Under the pieces are notes generated by a model, which was not told the origin of the DNA, searched no databases, and worked only from the letters and a program-made list of their open reading frames with translations. The position numbers and the translations under genes were made by a program. Positions 40,953 to 48,883 of a DNA stretch of 64,000 nucleotides are shown here, in pieces. Numbering within the stretch: the first letter of the stretch is position 1; each line of letters starts with the position of its first letter. Source of the DNA: Planosporangium thailandense (GTDB lineage: Bacteria > Actinomycetota > Actinomycetes > Mycobacteriales > Micromonosporaceae); assembly GCF_011947195.1 (NCBI RefSeq), contig NZ_JAATVY010000004.1, positions 186,001-250,000 of the forward strand, given 5' to 3'.

Positions 40953-42419
40953 GTGAATGCGGCCAAGCCCGATCAGCTCGCCGAGCTGACGGCGGAGGAC
41001 CTGGGGACGGTACATCTCATCGGGGTCGGCGGCGTGGGCATGAGCGGGCTGGCCCGCCTGCTGCTCACCCGGGGCATCCCGGTGTCCGGCAGCGAACTGC
41101 GCGAGTGGCCGTCGCTGGCCGGTCTGCGCGCGCTCGGCGGCACCATCCACATGCGACATGAGGCGTCCAACCTGGACGGGGTCGACACCGTCGTCTACTC
41201 GTCGGCGATCCCGTCAGACCATCTCGAACTCGTCGCGGCCCGCGACCGGGGCCTGCGGATCCTGCACCGGTCCGAGGCGCTCGCGGCCGCCATGGCCGGC
41301 CGCCGCACGATCGCCGTGGCGGGTACCCACGGCAAGACGACCACCACCTCGATGACGACGCTGATCCTCCAGCACGCCGGGCTCGACCCGTCGTTCTTCA
41401 TCGGCGGTGAGATCTCCGAGACCGGCTCGAACGGGCACCACGGCAGCGGCGAGTACTTCGTCGCCGAGGCCGACGAGAGCGACCGGTCGTTCCTCGTGTA
41501 CCGCCCGCACGTGGGGATCGTCACCAACATCGACGCCGACCACCTCAACACCTACGGCGACCTCGCCGGGCTGGAGGAGGGGTTCCTGGAGTTCTGCCGG
41601 CGGGTGGAGCCGGACGGGTTCGTGGTGACCTGTGCCGATGACCCGGGCGCGCGGCGGCTGGCCGAGCGGGCCCGGGCCGAGGGCATCCGGGTCTACACGT
41701 ACGGCGAGGCTGAGGACGCCGACCTGCGCATCACCGAGATCGTCTCCTCGGTCGGCGGGGTGCGGTACATGGCGGCGCTCGACGGTGAGTCGTTGGGCGA
41801 GGTCTCCCTGCGGGTACCGGGAAGGGTGCTCGGGCTCAACTCCGCCGCGGGCGTGCTCACCGCGCTGAAGTTGGGGGTCGAGCCGAGCGCGGCGGTCGAG
41901 GCGCTCGCCGAGTTCCCGGGTGTGCGCCGGCGCTTCGAGCTCAAGGGGACGGCCGCCGGCGTGCGGGTGTACGACGAGTACGCCTACCACCCGACGTCGA
42001 TGAAGGCCGCCATGACCACGCTGCGCGAGGTCGCCGGTGACGGCCGGCTGATCGTGGTCTTCCAGCCGTACCGCGTCTACCGCACGCGGGACAACGAGGC
42101 GGAGATCGCGGCCGCGCTGGCGATCGGCGACGAGGCGATCGTGCTGGAGGTGTTCGGGCCCGGCGAGGTCCGCGAGCCGGGTGAGGGCGGCGCGTCGCTG
42201 ACCGCGGCGATCGACCTGCCCGATGACCGGAAGGTGTTCGTGCCTACCTGGGACGACGTGCCGGCCGAAGTGGTCCGGCGGGCCCGCGAGGGCGACGTCG
42301 TCGTGACGATGGGCGCGCCGCCGATCTCGCTCATGGGTGACGAACTGCTCGCCGCGCTGACGGCGTCGATCGAGAAGGACGGCAACGGGTACGTGGCGCG
42401 CCACGCGCGCGGCGAGTGA
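40953..42419 (+). CDS. murC: UDP-MurNAc:L-Ala ligase MurC
   Basis: Mur ligase of 488 residues that attaches L-Ala to UDP-MurNAc, the first peptide step. The N-terminal UDP-binding loop is HLIGVGGVGMSGLARLL, followed by YSSAIPSDHLEL. The ATP motif is IAVAGTHGKTTTTSM (~124-138), and VAEADESDRSFL lies in the central domain. The C-domain has YDEYAYHPTSMKAAM and VVFQPYRVYRTRD. The GTG at 40953 is chosen for the SD GAGAGGTGAGGGG and the normal N-terminus. It follows murG after 31 nt. Confidence 0.96.
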   Translation: MNAAKPDQLAELTAEDLGTVHLIGVGGVGMSGLARLLLTRGIPVSGSELREWPSLAGLRALGGTIHMRHEASNLDGVDTVVYSSAIPSDHLELVAARDRGLRILHRSEALAAAMAGRRTIAVAGTHGKTTTTSMTTLILQHAGLDPSFFIGGEISETGSNGHHGSGEYFVAEADESDRSFLVYRPHVGIVTNIDADHLNTYGDLAGLEEGFLEFCRRVEPDGFVVTCADDPGARRLAERARAEGIRVYTYGEAEDADLRITEIVSSVGGVRYMAALDGESLGEVSLRVPGRVLGLNSAAGVLTALKLGVEPSAAVEALAEFPGVRRRFELKGTAAGVRVYDEYAYHPTSMKAAMTTLREVAGDGRLIVVFQPYRVYRTRDNEAEIAAALAIGDEAIVLEVFGPGEVREPGEGGASLTAAIDLPDDRKVFVPTWDDVPAEVVRRAREGDVVVTMGAPPISLMGDELLAALTASIEKDGNGYVARHARGE

Positions 42420-42422
42420 CCG

Positions 42423-42452
42423 GTGGCCACGGGGGAACGGACGAAAGCGTAG
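42423..42452 (+). other. Nine-codon frame directly abutting ftsQ
   Basis: GTG at 42423 opens nine codons (VATGERTKA) ending in TAG at 42450-42452. The next triplet in the same frame is the TTG start of ftsQ. It begins 3 nt after the murC stop. If translated it would bring ribosomes to the ftsQ start for reinitiation; it could also be chance. Confidence 0.35.
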
Positions 42453-43208
42453 TTGAGCAGTCGCTGGCGGTTGGTACGGGCGCGCCGTGACGCGGTTCCC
42501 GCCACGGTGCGCCGGTTCTCGCAGCGGGCCCGTCGACGCCGGCTGCGCGCGGCCAGGCCCTGGCTGGTCGCGCTCGGCGTGGTGGTGGTTCTCGCCCTGG
42601 CGGGCACGGTCGTCTACACGACTCCACTGCTCGGGGTGGCTCGGGTCCGGGTGGTCGGCGCCCGGCTGGCGAGCGACGCGCAGGTGCGCGCGGCGGCCCG
42701 GGTGGCGCCGGGCACGCCACTGGTGCGGGTGGACCCGGCGGCGGTCGCCCGTCGGGTCGGCGCGCTGCCGCCGGTCTACCGGGTGACGGTGAGCCGCTCC
42801 TGGCCGCGTACTCTCGTGGTCCGCGTCGTCGAGCGCACCCCGACGGCGGCCGTGCCGATGGGAGGCCGGTACGCGGTCATCGACCACACCGGCACCGTGT
42901 TCGACTGGTCGGCGCGCCAGCCGGCCGCGCTGCCGCTGCTCAAGCTGCGCAGCCCGGGCCCGCACGATCCGACGACCGCCGCGGCGCTGACGGTTCTCGC
43001 CGCGCTGCCGTCCGGTCTGCGCGAGCCGATGGCGGCGCTGGTGGCCGACGCACCGGCCCGCATCCGGCTGGAACTGCGTGACGGCCACCAGATCGTCTGG
43101 GGGGACGCGACGCAGAACGACGACAAGGCGCGCGTCGCGCTCACGTTGATGGGGGCCGGTCAGAAGGTGACGGACGTCAGTGCCCCGTCGGTGGTTACCA
43201 CTCGTTGA
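42453..43208 (+). CDS. ftsQ: Cell-division protein FtsQ
   Basis: A bitopic division protein of 251 residues. It has a basic cytoplasmic N-terminus and one membrane helix (~38-57, PWLVALGVVVVLALAGTVVY). The POTRA domain follows (LGVARVRVVGARLASDAQVR ... VDPAAVARRVGALPPVYRVTVSRSWP), then the beta domain with VRVVERTPTAAVP and YAVIDHTGTVF. FtsQ links early divisome proteins with FtsL/FtsB. The start is uncertain: TTG at 42453 is the first possible codon after an in-frame TAG and leaves the expected basic N-terminus; GTG at 42507 is the main alternative. Confidence 0.9.
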   Translation: MSSRWRLVRARRDAVPATVRRFSQRARRRRLRAARPWLVALGVVVVLALAGTVVYTTPLLGVARVRVVGARLASDAQVRAAARVAPGTPLVRVDPAAVARRVGALPPVYRVTVSRSWPRTLVVRVVERTPTAAVPMGGRYAVIDHTGTVFDWSARQPAALPLLKLRSPGPHDPTTAAALTVLAALPSGLREPMAALVADAPARIRLELRDGHQIVWGDATQNDDKARVALTLMGAGQKVTDVSAPSVVTTR

Positions 43209-43273
43209 CCGGCCGTGGCCGTCCGCCGGCGATTTTCAGCCGTTTGTGACGTCGGGAAGGTTTATTGGCCGTC

Positions 43274-43295
43274 GACCTCACGACACGCCGAGGTC
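43274..43295 (+). promoter_or_regulatory. Inverted repeat with GACAC in the ftsQ-ftsZ gap
   Basis: GACCTC (43274-43279) and GAGGTC (43290-43295) flank ACGACACGCC. GACAC is the core of the WhiA recognition motif known from sporulating actinobacteria, where ftsZ is a target. The assignment is inference from a 5-bp match. Confidence 0.35.
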
Positions 43296-43344
43296 GGTCC
43301 TTGGATCGCGGCGGGTCGCCACATACCTTTCCCCCAGGCATTAG

Positions 43345-43373
43345 TTGACATAACTATAAGCCTCTAGTAAAGG
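43345..43373 (+). promoter_or_regulatory. Probable ftsZ promoter region
   Basis: TTGACA at 43345-43350 is a perfect -35. Possible -10 elements are TAGTAA (43365) and TAAAGG (43368, 17-nt spacing). The segment TTGACATAACTATAAGCCTC with following AGTAAAGGGTGAGGG closely resembles the conserved block before ftsZ in streptomycetes (remembered, not aligned). The 288-bp gap is unusually long for this operon. Confidence 0.55.
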
Positions 43374-43496
43374 GTGAGGGTTTTGCGACCCTCGCGCCGT
43401 CTGCACGAAGCGGACGCCGCCCGTGAGGGGCGCACCCGACGCGGGCGCCCAAACCGGACCGGTGCTCGACGATACTCAAGGGGAAAGGCACGTCCG

Positions 43497-44603
43497 ATGA
43501 CACATCCGCACAACTACCTGGCGGTCATCAAGGTCGTCGGCATCGGTGGCGGCGGCGTCAACGCTGTCAACCGGATGATCGAGGTCGGGCTCAAGGGCGT
43601 CGAGTTCATCGCGATCAACACGGACGCCCAAGCGTTGCTGATGAGTGACGCCGACGTCAAGCTCGACGTGGGACGTGAGCTGACGCGTGGTCTGGGCGCC
43701 GGCGCGCAGCCCGAGGTCGGCAAGAACGCCGCCGAGGACCACCGCGACGAGATCGAGGAGGTGCTCAAGGGCGCCGACATGGTCTTCGTCACCTGCGGTG
43801 AGGGCGGCGGTACGGGCACCGGCGGCGCCCCCGTGGTCGCCAACATCGCCCGCAAGCTCGGCGCGCTGACGATCGGTGTGGTGACCCGGCCCTTCTCCTT
43901 CGAGGGCAAGCGGCGCCAGGTTCAGGCCGAGGCGGGCATCGAGGAGCTGCGCAACCAGTGCGACACGCTCATCGTGATCCCGAACGACCGGCTGCTCGCG
44001 CTGGGGGACCGGGGCATCAGCATGATGGACGCCTTCCGGCAGGCCGACCAGGTGCTACTCTCCGGTGTCCAGGGCATCACCGACCTGATCACCACGCCGG
44101 GTCTGATCAACCTCGACTTCGCCGACGTGAAGAGCGTGATGAGCGGCGCCGGCAGCGCCCTGATGGGTATCGGCAGCGCGCGCGGCGACAACCGGGCGGT
44201 GGAGGCCGCCGAGGCGGCGATCTCCAGCCCGCTGCTCGAGCAGAGCATGGACGGCGCGCGCGGCGTGCTGCTGTCCATCGCCGGCGGCTCCGACCTGGGT
44301 CTGTTCGAGATCAACGACGCCGCGCAGCTGGTCACCGATGCTGCGCACCCGGACGCCAACATCATCTTCGGCGCCGTCATCGACGACGCGCTCGGCGACG
44401 AGGTGCGGGTGACCGTCATCGCGGCCGGCTTCGACGGCGGCGCGCCCGCCTACAAGCCGGCGGAGCCGCCCCGCAAGGCCGCTCCTCCGGTCGAGCCCCC
44501 GGCCCCGCCGGCGGCGCCGCCCCGCCCCGCGGTGCAGTCGACGCCCCGCCGCGTCCTCTTCGACGACGTCGACGTTCCCGACTTCCTCAAGAACGGCGCC
44601 TGA
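43497..44603 (+). CDS. ftsZ: Cell-division GTPase FtsZ
   Basis: Tubulin-like GTPase of 368 residues that polymerises into the Z ring. It begins with the actinobacterial [19 protein letters not shown]. The tubulin signature [12 protein letters not shown] is at about residues 101-112, and the synergy loop is GINLD-type ([17 protein letters not shown]). The C-terminal linker is a Pro/Ala stretch, followed by the conserved terminal peptide [12 protein letters not shown], which binds SepF and other partners. The ATG at 43497 has the SD AAGGGGAAAGG. A perfect 42-bp palindrome follows 60 nt after the stop. Confidence 0.98.
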   Translation: MTHPHNYLAVIKVVGIGGGGVNAVNRMIEVGLKGVEFIAINTDAQALLMSDADVKLDVGRELTRGLGAGAQPEVGKNAAEDHRDEIEEVLKGADMVFVTCGEGGGTGTGGAPVVANIARKLGALTIGVVTRPFSFEGKRRQVQAEAGIEELRNQCDTLIVIPNDRLLALGDRGISMMDAFRQADQVLLSGVQGITDLITTPGLINLDFADVKSVMSGAGSALMGIGSARGDNRAVEAAEAAISSPLLEQSMDGARGVLLSIAGGSDLGLFEINDAAQLVTDAAHPDANIIFGAVIDDALGDEVRVTVIAAGFDGGAPAYKPAEPPRKAAPPVEPPAPPAAPPRPAVQSTPRRVLFDDVDVPDFLKNGA

Positions 44604-44663
44604 CCGGGTGCCACGGCGACGGCGGCCCGCGCGGCGCGCCGGGTGACGACAGGACGGAGGTGA

Positions 44664-44705
44664 CGGTGTCGCCGCCCCGGGCCCGGGCCCGGGGCGGCGA
44701 CACCG
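44664..44705. terminator. Perfect 42-bp palindrome after ftsZ
   Basis: Each 21-nt arm (CGGTGTCGCCGCCCCGGGCCC and its exact complement) matches without a mismatch, and there is no spacer. No U-tract follows. It most likely ends the ftsZ mRNA as an actinobacterial I-shaped terminator. It lies 15 nt before the yggS ATG. Confidence 0.75.
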
Positions 44706-44719
44706 TATATCTGGTGACT

Positions 44720-45460
44720 ATGGCAGTCGAGGAAGGGGCCGAAGCGCGGCGTGCGGAGCTGGCGCGTCGGCTGTCGGACGTACGCGCGCGAATCGCGGCG
44801 GCCTGCGCCGACGCGGGCCGGGATGCGGACGAGGTGACGCTGATCGCGGTCACCAAGACCTATCCGGCCAGCGACGCGCGGCACCTGGTCGATCTCGGAG
44901 TGCACGACCTCGGGGAGAACAAGGACCAGGAGGCCGCGCCGAAGGCCGCCGAGCTGGCCGCCTCCGATGCCCCGGTGCGCTGGCACTTCATCGGCCAACT
45001 GCAGCGAAACAAGGCCAAGTCGGTGGCCAGGTACGCCGACCTGGTCCACTCGGTGGACAGCGTGGCGCTCGCGGCGGCGCTCGACCGTGCCGCCACCCGG
45101 CACCGTGACCGCCCGCTCGACGTGCTCGTACAGGTCAGCCTCGACGGTGACCTGGAGCGCGGCGGCGCCGCGGTCGGGGCGGACGTTCCCGAGCGCGAGC
45201 TGGAGCGGGTGGTGGCGGCGGTGGTCGAGTCGGAGGCGTTGCGGCTGCGGGGGGTGATGACCGTGGCGCCGCTGGCGTGGGATCCGCGCTCGGCGTTCGA
45301 TCGGCTCGCCGCCATCGCGGCGGACGTACGCAGGGAACATCCGGAGGCGACGATCGTGTCGGCGGGCATGAGCGCCGATCTGGAACCGGCCATAGCGGCC
45401 GGCGCGACACACGTCCGGATCGGTGCCGCGTTGCTCGGGAAACGCCCGCCGCTGAGGTAG
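44720..45460 (+). CDS. YggS-family PLP homeostasis protein
   Basis: A 246-residue PLP-binding TIM barrel like the N-domain of alanine racemase. The cofactor lysine is in VTLIAVTKTYPASDARHL, with GENKDQEAAPKAAEL, WHFIGQLQRNKAKS and VSAGMSADLEPAIAAGATHVRIGAALLG. The family keeps pyridoxal phosphate levels and amino-acid pools in balance; it corresponds to YlmE in Gram-positive dcw clusters. Start choice: ATG 44720 with no SD, preceded by an imperfect -10 (TATATC); GTG 44714 is two codons earlier. The usual pgeF/ylmD gene between ftsZ and this gene is missing. Confidence 0.92.
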   Translation: MAVEEGAEARRAELARRLSDVRARIAAACADAGRDADEVTLIAVTKTYPASDARHLVDLGVHDLGENKDQEAAPKAAELAASDAPVRWHFIGQLQRNKAKSVARYADLVHSVDSVALAAALDRAATRHRDRPLDVLVQVSLDGDLERGGAAVGADVPERELERVVAAVVESEALRLRGVMTVAPLAWDPRSAFDRLAAIAADVRREHPEATIVSAGMSADLEPAIAAGATHVRIGAALLGKRPPLR

Positions 45461-45583
45461 CCTGCCGATAGGGATATCGAAACTACATCAATGTGGTTTT
45501 GCCGAAGTCGGCACCGGGCACAGTGTCGACGCGGGTTGGGGGCACGGCACGGGGCAGTGCCGCACAGAGGTAAGGGGCGCGGC

Positions 45584-46195
45584 ATGGGAGCAATGCGGAG
45601 GGCAGGCGTCTGGCTTGGCCTCGTCGAGGACGACGACGAGCGCGCGTACGGCGACCGTGGGTACGACGACCGTGGTTACCGGTACGGCGAGGACTTCGCC
45701 GATGAGGACGAGGTCGACGAGCAGCCGGTCGTGTCCACGCGAACCCGGGTCACCGAGCGGCTGGCCGCGGAGCGGGAGGCGCGTTCCGAACGTTCCACCG
45801 TGCGGTCGATCGCCCGTTCGGCGTCGCCGACGGTCAGCTACCCGACCCGTGAGAACCTGGCGCTCGCCCCGCGGGTCAGCGAGCGCCCGGCGACCCAGGC
45901 CGAAGAGGACGAGCGTCGTTACCAGATCACGACGCTGCACCCGACCACGTACAACGAAGCACGGACCATTGGCGAGCATTTTCGCGATGGCGTGCCAGTC
46001 ATCATGAACCTCACCGAAATGGACGAGGCGGACGCTAAACGACTGGTTGATTTCGCGGCGGGTCTCGCGTTCGGCCTTCGCGGTACGATCGAGCGCGTCA
46101 CTAACCGCGTGTTCCTGCTCTCGCCGGCCAACGTCCAGGTCACGGCAGAAGACAAGGCGAAGATCGCCGAGGGTGGGTTCTTCAACCAGAGTTGA
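45584..46195 (+). CDS. sepF: Cell-division protein SepF
   Basis: A 203-residue protein. The N-terminal amphipathic peptide ([19 protein letters not shown]) should attach to the membrane. An acidic, low-complexity linker follows to about residue 100. The conserved SepF domain is about 110-195 ([56 protein letters not shown]). SepF tethers and aligns FtsZ filaments through the FtsZ C-terminal peptide. The ATG at 45584 has the SD GAGGTAAGGGG. A small hairpin CGGCAC/GTGCCG (45545-45562) precedes the SD. Confidence 0.95.
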   Translation: MGAMRRAGVWLGLVEDDDERAYGDRGYDDRGYRYGEDFADEDEVDEQPVVSTRTRVTERLAAEREARSERSTVRSIARSASPTVSYPTRENLALAPRVSERPATQAEEDERRYQITTLHPTTYNEARTIGEHFRDGVPVIMNLTEMDEADAKRLVDFAAGLAFGLRGTIERVTNRVFLLSPANVQVTAEDKAKIAEGGFFNQS

Positions 46196-46212
46196 GCGAG
46201 GACCGGACCACC

Positions 46213-46506
46213 GTGCTATCGGTCGCCATGCAGGTCGTCTACCTGCTGCTGTACGCCTTCTTCCTGATCCTCCTCGCGAGGTTCGTGATGGGGGCCGTGC
46301 TCCAGTACGGTCGGCGATGGCATCCGGGGCGCGGAGCAGCCGCAACGCTCGAAATTGTCTGGAGCGTCACCGACCCTCCGCTGAATGCGCTGAGGCGAGT
46401 GATCCCGCCGCTTCGTATTGGTACTGTGAGTGTCGACCTGGCCTCCCTTGTGCTGCTGATTATTCTGTACGTGCTGATGAACGTCGTGGTACGGCGTCTG
46501 ATCTAG
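46213..46506 (+). CDS. YggT-family membrane protein
   Basis: A 97-residue protein with two membrane helices (about 3-25 and 72-95) and the conserved VTDPPLNALRRVIPPLRIG between them. YggT/YlmG proteins accompany sepF and divIVA in Gram-positive dcw clusters; their role is undefined, possibly in division or membrane organisation. GTG at 46213 gives the usual short hydrophobic N-terminus (LSVAMQVVYLLLY) with GAGGA 10 nt upstream. A TTG at 46192 overlapping the sepF stop would add seven polar residues and is the alternative. Confidence 0.88.
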   Translation: MLSVAMQVVYLLLYAFFLILLARFVMGAVLQYGRRWHPGRGAAATLEIVWSVTDPPLNALRRVIPPLRIGTVSVDLASLVLLIILYVLMNVVVRRLI

Positions 46507-46560
46507 GTGACAGCCCGTAGTGACGACGCCACGCGGCCGCAACTGACCCGAGGAGTTTCG

Positions 46561-47352
46561 ATGCCGCTGACCCCGGCCGACGTCCACAACGTCGCATTCA
46601 AGAAGCCCCCTATCGGCAAGCGGGGGTACGACGAGGAGGAGGTCGACGCCTTCCTGGACGAGGTCGAGCGCGAACTCGCCCGTCTGATCGAAGAGAACAA
46701 CGAACTGCGGGCGCAGGCCGAGCGCGGTGGCGGCCGCGTCGTCGGCGGTGGCGGCTCGGACTCGCGCCTGGCGGCTGAGCTCGCCGAGCTGCAGAGCCAG
46801 CTCGACCGCGTTCAGCGTGACAAGTCGGCAGCCGAGCAGGCGGCCCGCAGCATGCAGGTCGAGCTCGAGCAGCTTCGTTCGCAGGGCCCCGGAGTGGGCG
46901 GCGGTGACGGCGAGCAGCAGGCGCTGCGCGTGCTCATGATGGCCCAGCGCACGGCCGACGACCACGTCAACGACGCCCGTCGCGAGGCCGACAAGCTGCT
47001 GTCCGACGCGCGGGCGAAGGCCGAGGAGGTCACCCGCGAGGCGCGCGCCAAGGCGGACGCCCTGGAGCGGGACGCGCGCCAGCGGCACCAGGAGGCCATC
47101 GCCGGGCTCGACACCAAGCGCACCGCGCTGCAGAAGCACATCGAGGAGCTCAAGCAGTTCGAGCGCGAGTACCGCACCCGCCTGAAGGCATACCTCGAGA
47201 GCCAGCTGCGTGACCTGGACGGGCGCGCCCAGGGCCTGGAGGCTGACCTCACCCGGTCCGAGAACGGCCGGTCGGCCGGTGGCAACTCGGGCAACCTGGC
47301 GACGCTGGCCGGCGCCTACGGTGCCCGGTCCGCGATCGACGGAGGACGCTGA
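46561..47352 (+). CDS. divIVA: DivIVA/Wag31 polar growth protein
   Basis: A 263-residue coiled-coil scaffold. The N-terminal lipid-binding domain is canonical (PLTPADVHNVAFKKPPIGKR, YDEEEVDAFLDEVERELARL). A Gly-rich linker (~58-70) and two coiled-coil blocks follow, the second rich in Ala/Glu/Lys/Arg (READKLLSDARAKAEEVTRE). The protein marks curved membrane at poles and septa and recruits apical growth machinery in actinobacteria. The ATG at 46561 has the SD GAGGAG at normal spacing; residues upstream in the same frame are not part of the family. A 10-bp stem terminator follows. Confidence 0.96.
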   Translation: MPLTPADVHNVAFKKPPIGKRGYDEEEVDAFLDEVERELARLIEENNELRAQAERGGGRVVGGGGSDSRLAAELAELQSQLDRVQRDKSAAEQAARSMQVELEQLRSQGPGVGGGDGEQQALRVLMMAQRTADDHVNDARREADKLLSDARAKAEEVTREARAKADALERDARQRHQEAIAGLDTKRTALQKHIEELKQFEREYRTRLKAYLESQLRDLDGRAQGLEADLTRSENGRSAGGNSGNLATLAGAYGARSAIDGGR

Positions 47353-47358
47353 CTGACC

Positions 47359-47394
47359 CACGGCGGCGGGTCGCCTGCACGACGCGCCGCCGTG
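47359..47394 (+). terminator. Hairpin after divIVA
   Basis: CACGGCGGCG (47359-47368) / CGCCGCCGTG (47385-47394) with a 16-nt loop and no U-tract. It begins 6 nt after the divIVA stop. Confidence 0.6.
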
Positions 47395-47464
47395 TGCTCG
47401 ACCATCCGGGGTCCGTACGTCAGACAAGGTGACTGGTCGGCACGGCTGCCCCGGAGGGTATGCG

Positions 47465-48325
47465 GTGATAGTCGCAAGTCTGCTTCTCGCGATCGGCGCG
47501 GTGGCACTTCTCGTGGTCGGCCTGGCCGGTGGCTCGGGTCCATATCTGATCGGCTCGATCGCGGCGAGCCTGCTCGCCGCGATCTCCCTTGTGGCTGGTG
47601 GCCGGCAGTTCGGCGCGCAGCCGGCCGACGCCGCGAGTGGACGCGTCGGTGCCGCCCCCGCCGACCACCCCGCTGAGAGCTCCACCGACCAACCCGGCGG
47701 CGAGCGCGGCCGGGTCGGTGGCGACCCGTCCGACGACCGCGTCGCCGGTGTCCAGCCGGACGTCGGCGACCACGTCGGTCCGGTGCCGGTGAACGAGGAG
47801 TTCTCGCAGGTCCGGACCGAGGAGATTGCGCCGGCCCGCGTCGGGGGTGGCGACGGCGCCGTGCAGCGCCAGCCGGCCAGCGTCGGCGCGCCGAGCCCGA
47901 CTCATACCCGTTCGGGGCAGCTGCTGATCTCCGCCGCCGACGACTCCGGTGAGCGCCGCGACGTCGGCGGACCGAACGGGGTCAGCCCCGCCGCCGACCG
48001 TGCAGGCCTCGACGGTCTCGGCGGCCTGGCGGGTGTCGGTGACGTCGACGACCCTGGTGATCTTGGCGATTCCGACGACGAGGAACCACCGGACGAGCCG
48101 GTGGCGCAACCGCTGGCCGGGTCCGAGGCGGAGCGGCTGGCCGGCTTGGACGACGCCGTGGTGGTGATCGACGGTCGGCCGCGCTACCACCTGCCCGGCT
48201 GCGTCCACCTGCTCATGCGGGAGAGCGAGCGGTTGCCCGTACGTGAGGCGGTCGAACTGGGCTTCACGCCGTGTGGCCTCTGCGAACCCGCCACGGCGCT
48301 GCTGGCCGACGACCATCGGGCCTGA
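47465..48325 (+). CDS. Membrane-anchored protein with C-terminal Cys motif, unknown function
   Basis: A 286-residue protein that I do not recognise as a named family. Two adjacent N-terminal membrane helices (about 2-22 and 26-44, VIVASLLLAIGAVALLVVGL) are followed by ~170 residues of low-complexity acidic sequence rich in Gly, Asp, Pro and Ala. A compact C-terminal module then has YHLPGCVHLL and GFTPCGLCEPA; the His and three Cys could bind a metal, as in Ada-type zinc sites. The GTG at 47465 has the SD GGAGG. Its position right after divIVA suggests a link to the cell envelope, but that is inference. Confidence 0.75.
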   Translation: MIVASLLLAIGAVALLVVGLAGGSGPYLIGSIAASLLAAISLVAGGRQFGAQPADAASGRVGAAPADHPAESSTDQPGGERGRVGGDPSDDRVAGVQPDVGDHVGPVPVNEEFSQVRTEEIAPARVGGGDGAVQRQPASVGAPSPTHTRSGQLLISAADDSGERRDVGGPNGVSPAADRAGLDGLGGLAGVGDVDDPGDLGDSDDEEPPDEPVAQPLAGSEAERLAGLDDAVVVIDGRPRYHLPGCVHLLMRESERLPVREAVELGFTPCGLCEPATALLADDHRA

Positions 48326-48353
48326 CCGCCGGGGCGGACGCAGAATGGGAGAC

Positions 48354-48641
48354 GTGTTCACGATCGCCGTCCGGGTCAAGCCCGGCTCGTCACGTACCCG
48401 GGTGGGCGGGGGTTACGCCGGGCCGCACGGGGCCGCGCTGGTGGTGGCGGTGACCGCGCCGGCCGTGGACGGGCGGGCGACGGAGGCGGCACGTCGGGCG
48501 CTCGCTGACGCGCTCCAGCTGCGGCCCGCGACGGTCAGTCTGCGCTCCGGGGCGACCAGCCGGGACAAGATCTTCGCTGTCGACCCGCCGCCGCCGGATC
48601 TGGCCGACCGGGTGCGGCGGCTGCGCGACCCGTCGAGCTGA
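48354..48641 (+). CDS. DUF167/YggU-family protein
   Basis: A small cytoplasmic protein of 95 residues with the DUF167 signature: FTIAVRVKPGSSRTRVGG at the start, VVAVTAPAVDGRATEAARRAL in the middle and VSLRSGATSRDKIFAV near the end. Its biochemical role is unknown; it commonly lies near yggT/proC or dcw genes. The GTG at 48354 is favoured because CAGAAT ends exactly 7 nt before it, a leaderless arrangement. An ATG at 48345 is three codons earlier but overlaps that hexamer. Confidence 0.88.
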   Translation: MFTIAVRVKPGSSRTRVGGGYAGPHGAALVVAVTAPAVDGRATEAARRALADALQLRPATVSLRSGATSRDKIFAVDPPPPDLADRVRRLRDPSS

Positions 48642-48792
48642 GCCGTTACCCGATGTCGGGTCCGTCGTCCGATTCCGGATGCCACAGGATTGAAGGACGA
48701 TACGGGTGGGTATGCAACGGCGAAGTCAAGGGCGAGGGCGGAACGCCTAACGCGAAATCGAGCACTCCGGTCTGCTCACATTGCGTGGGACG

Positions 48793-48821
48793 TTGTCGGA
48801 CGCACGCACGTTCCGTATTCT
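48793..48821 (+). promoter_or_regulatory. Promoter ahead of the TraR/DksA-lspA group
   Basis: TTGTCG (48793-48798), 17-nt spacer, TATTCT (48816-48821). The region 48642-48880 is poorer in GC than neighbouring genes and holds no credible gene. Confidence 0.5.
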
Positions 48822-48883
48822 TGCCACTCTCTGGAGTGCGTGGCGGTTTCGTCACGCGCCCGTTTTGTATTTTGGGGGACGCC

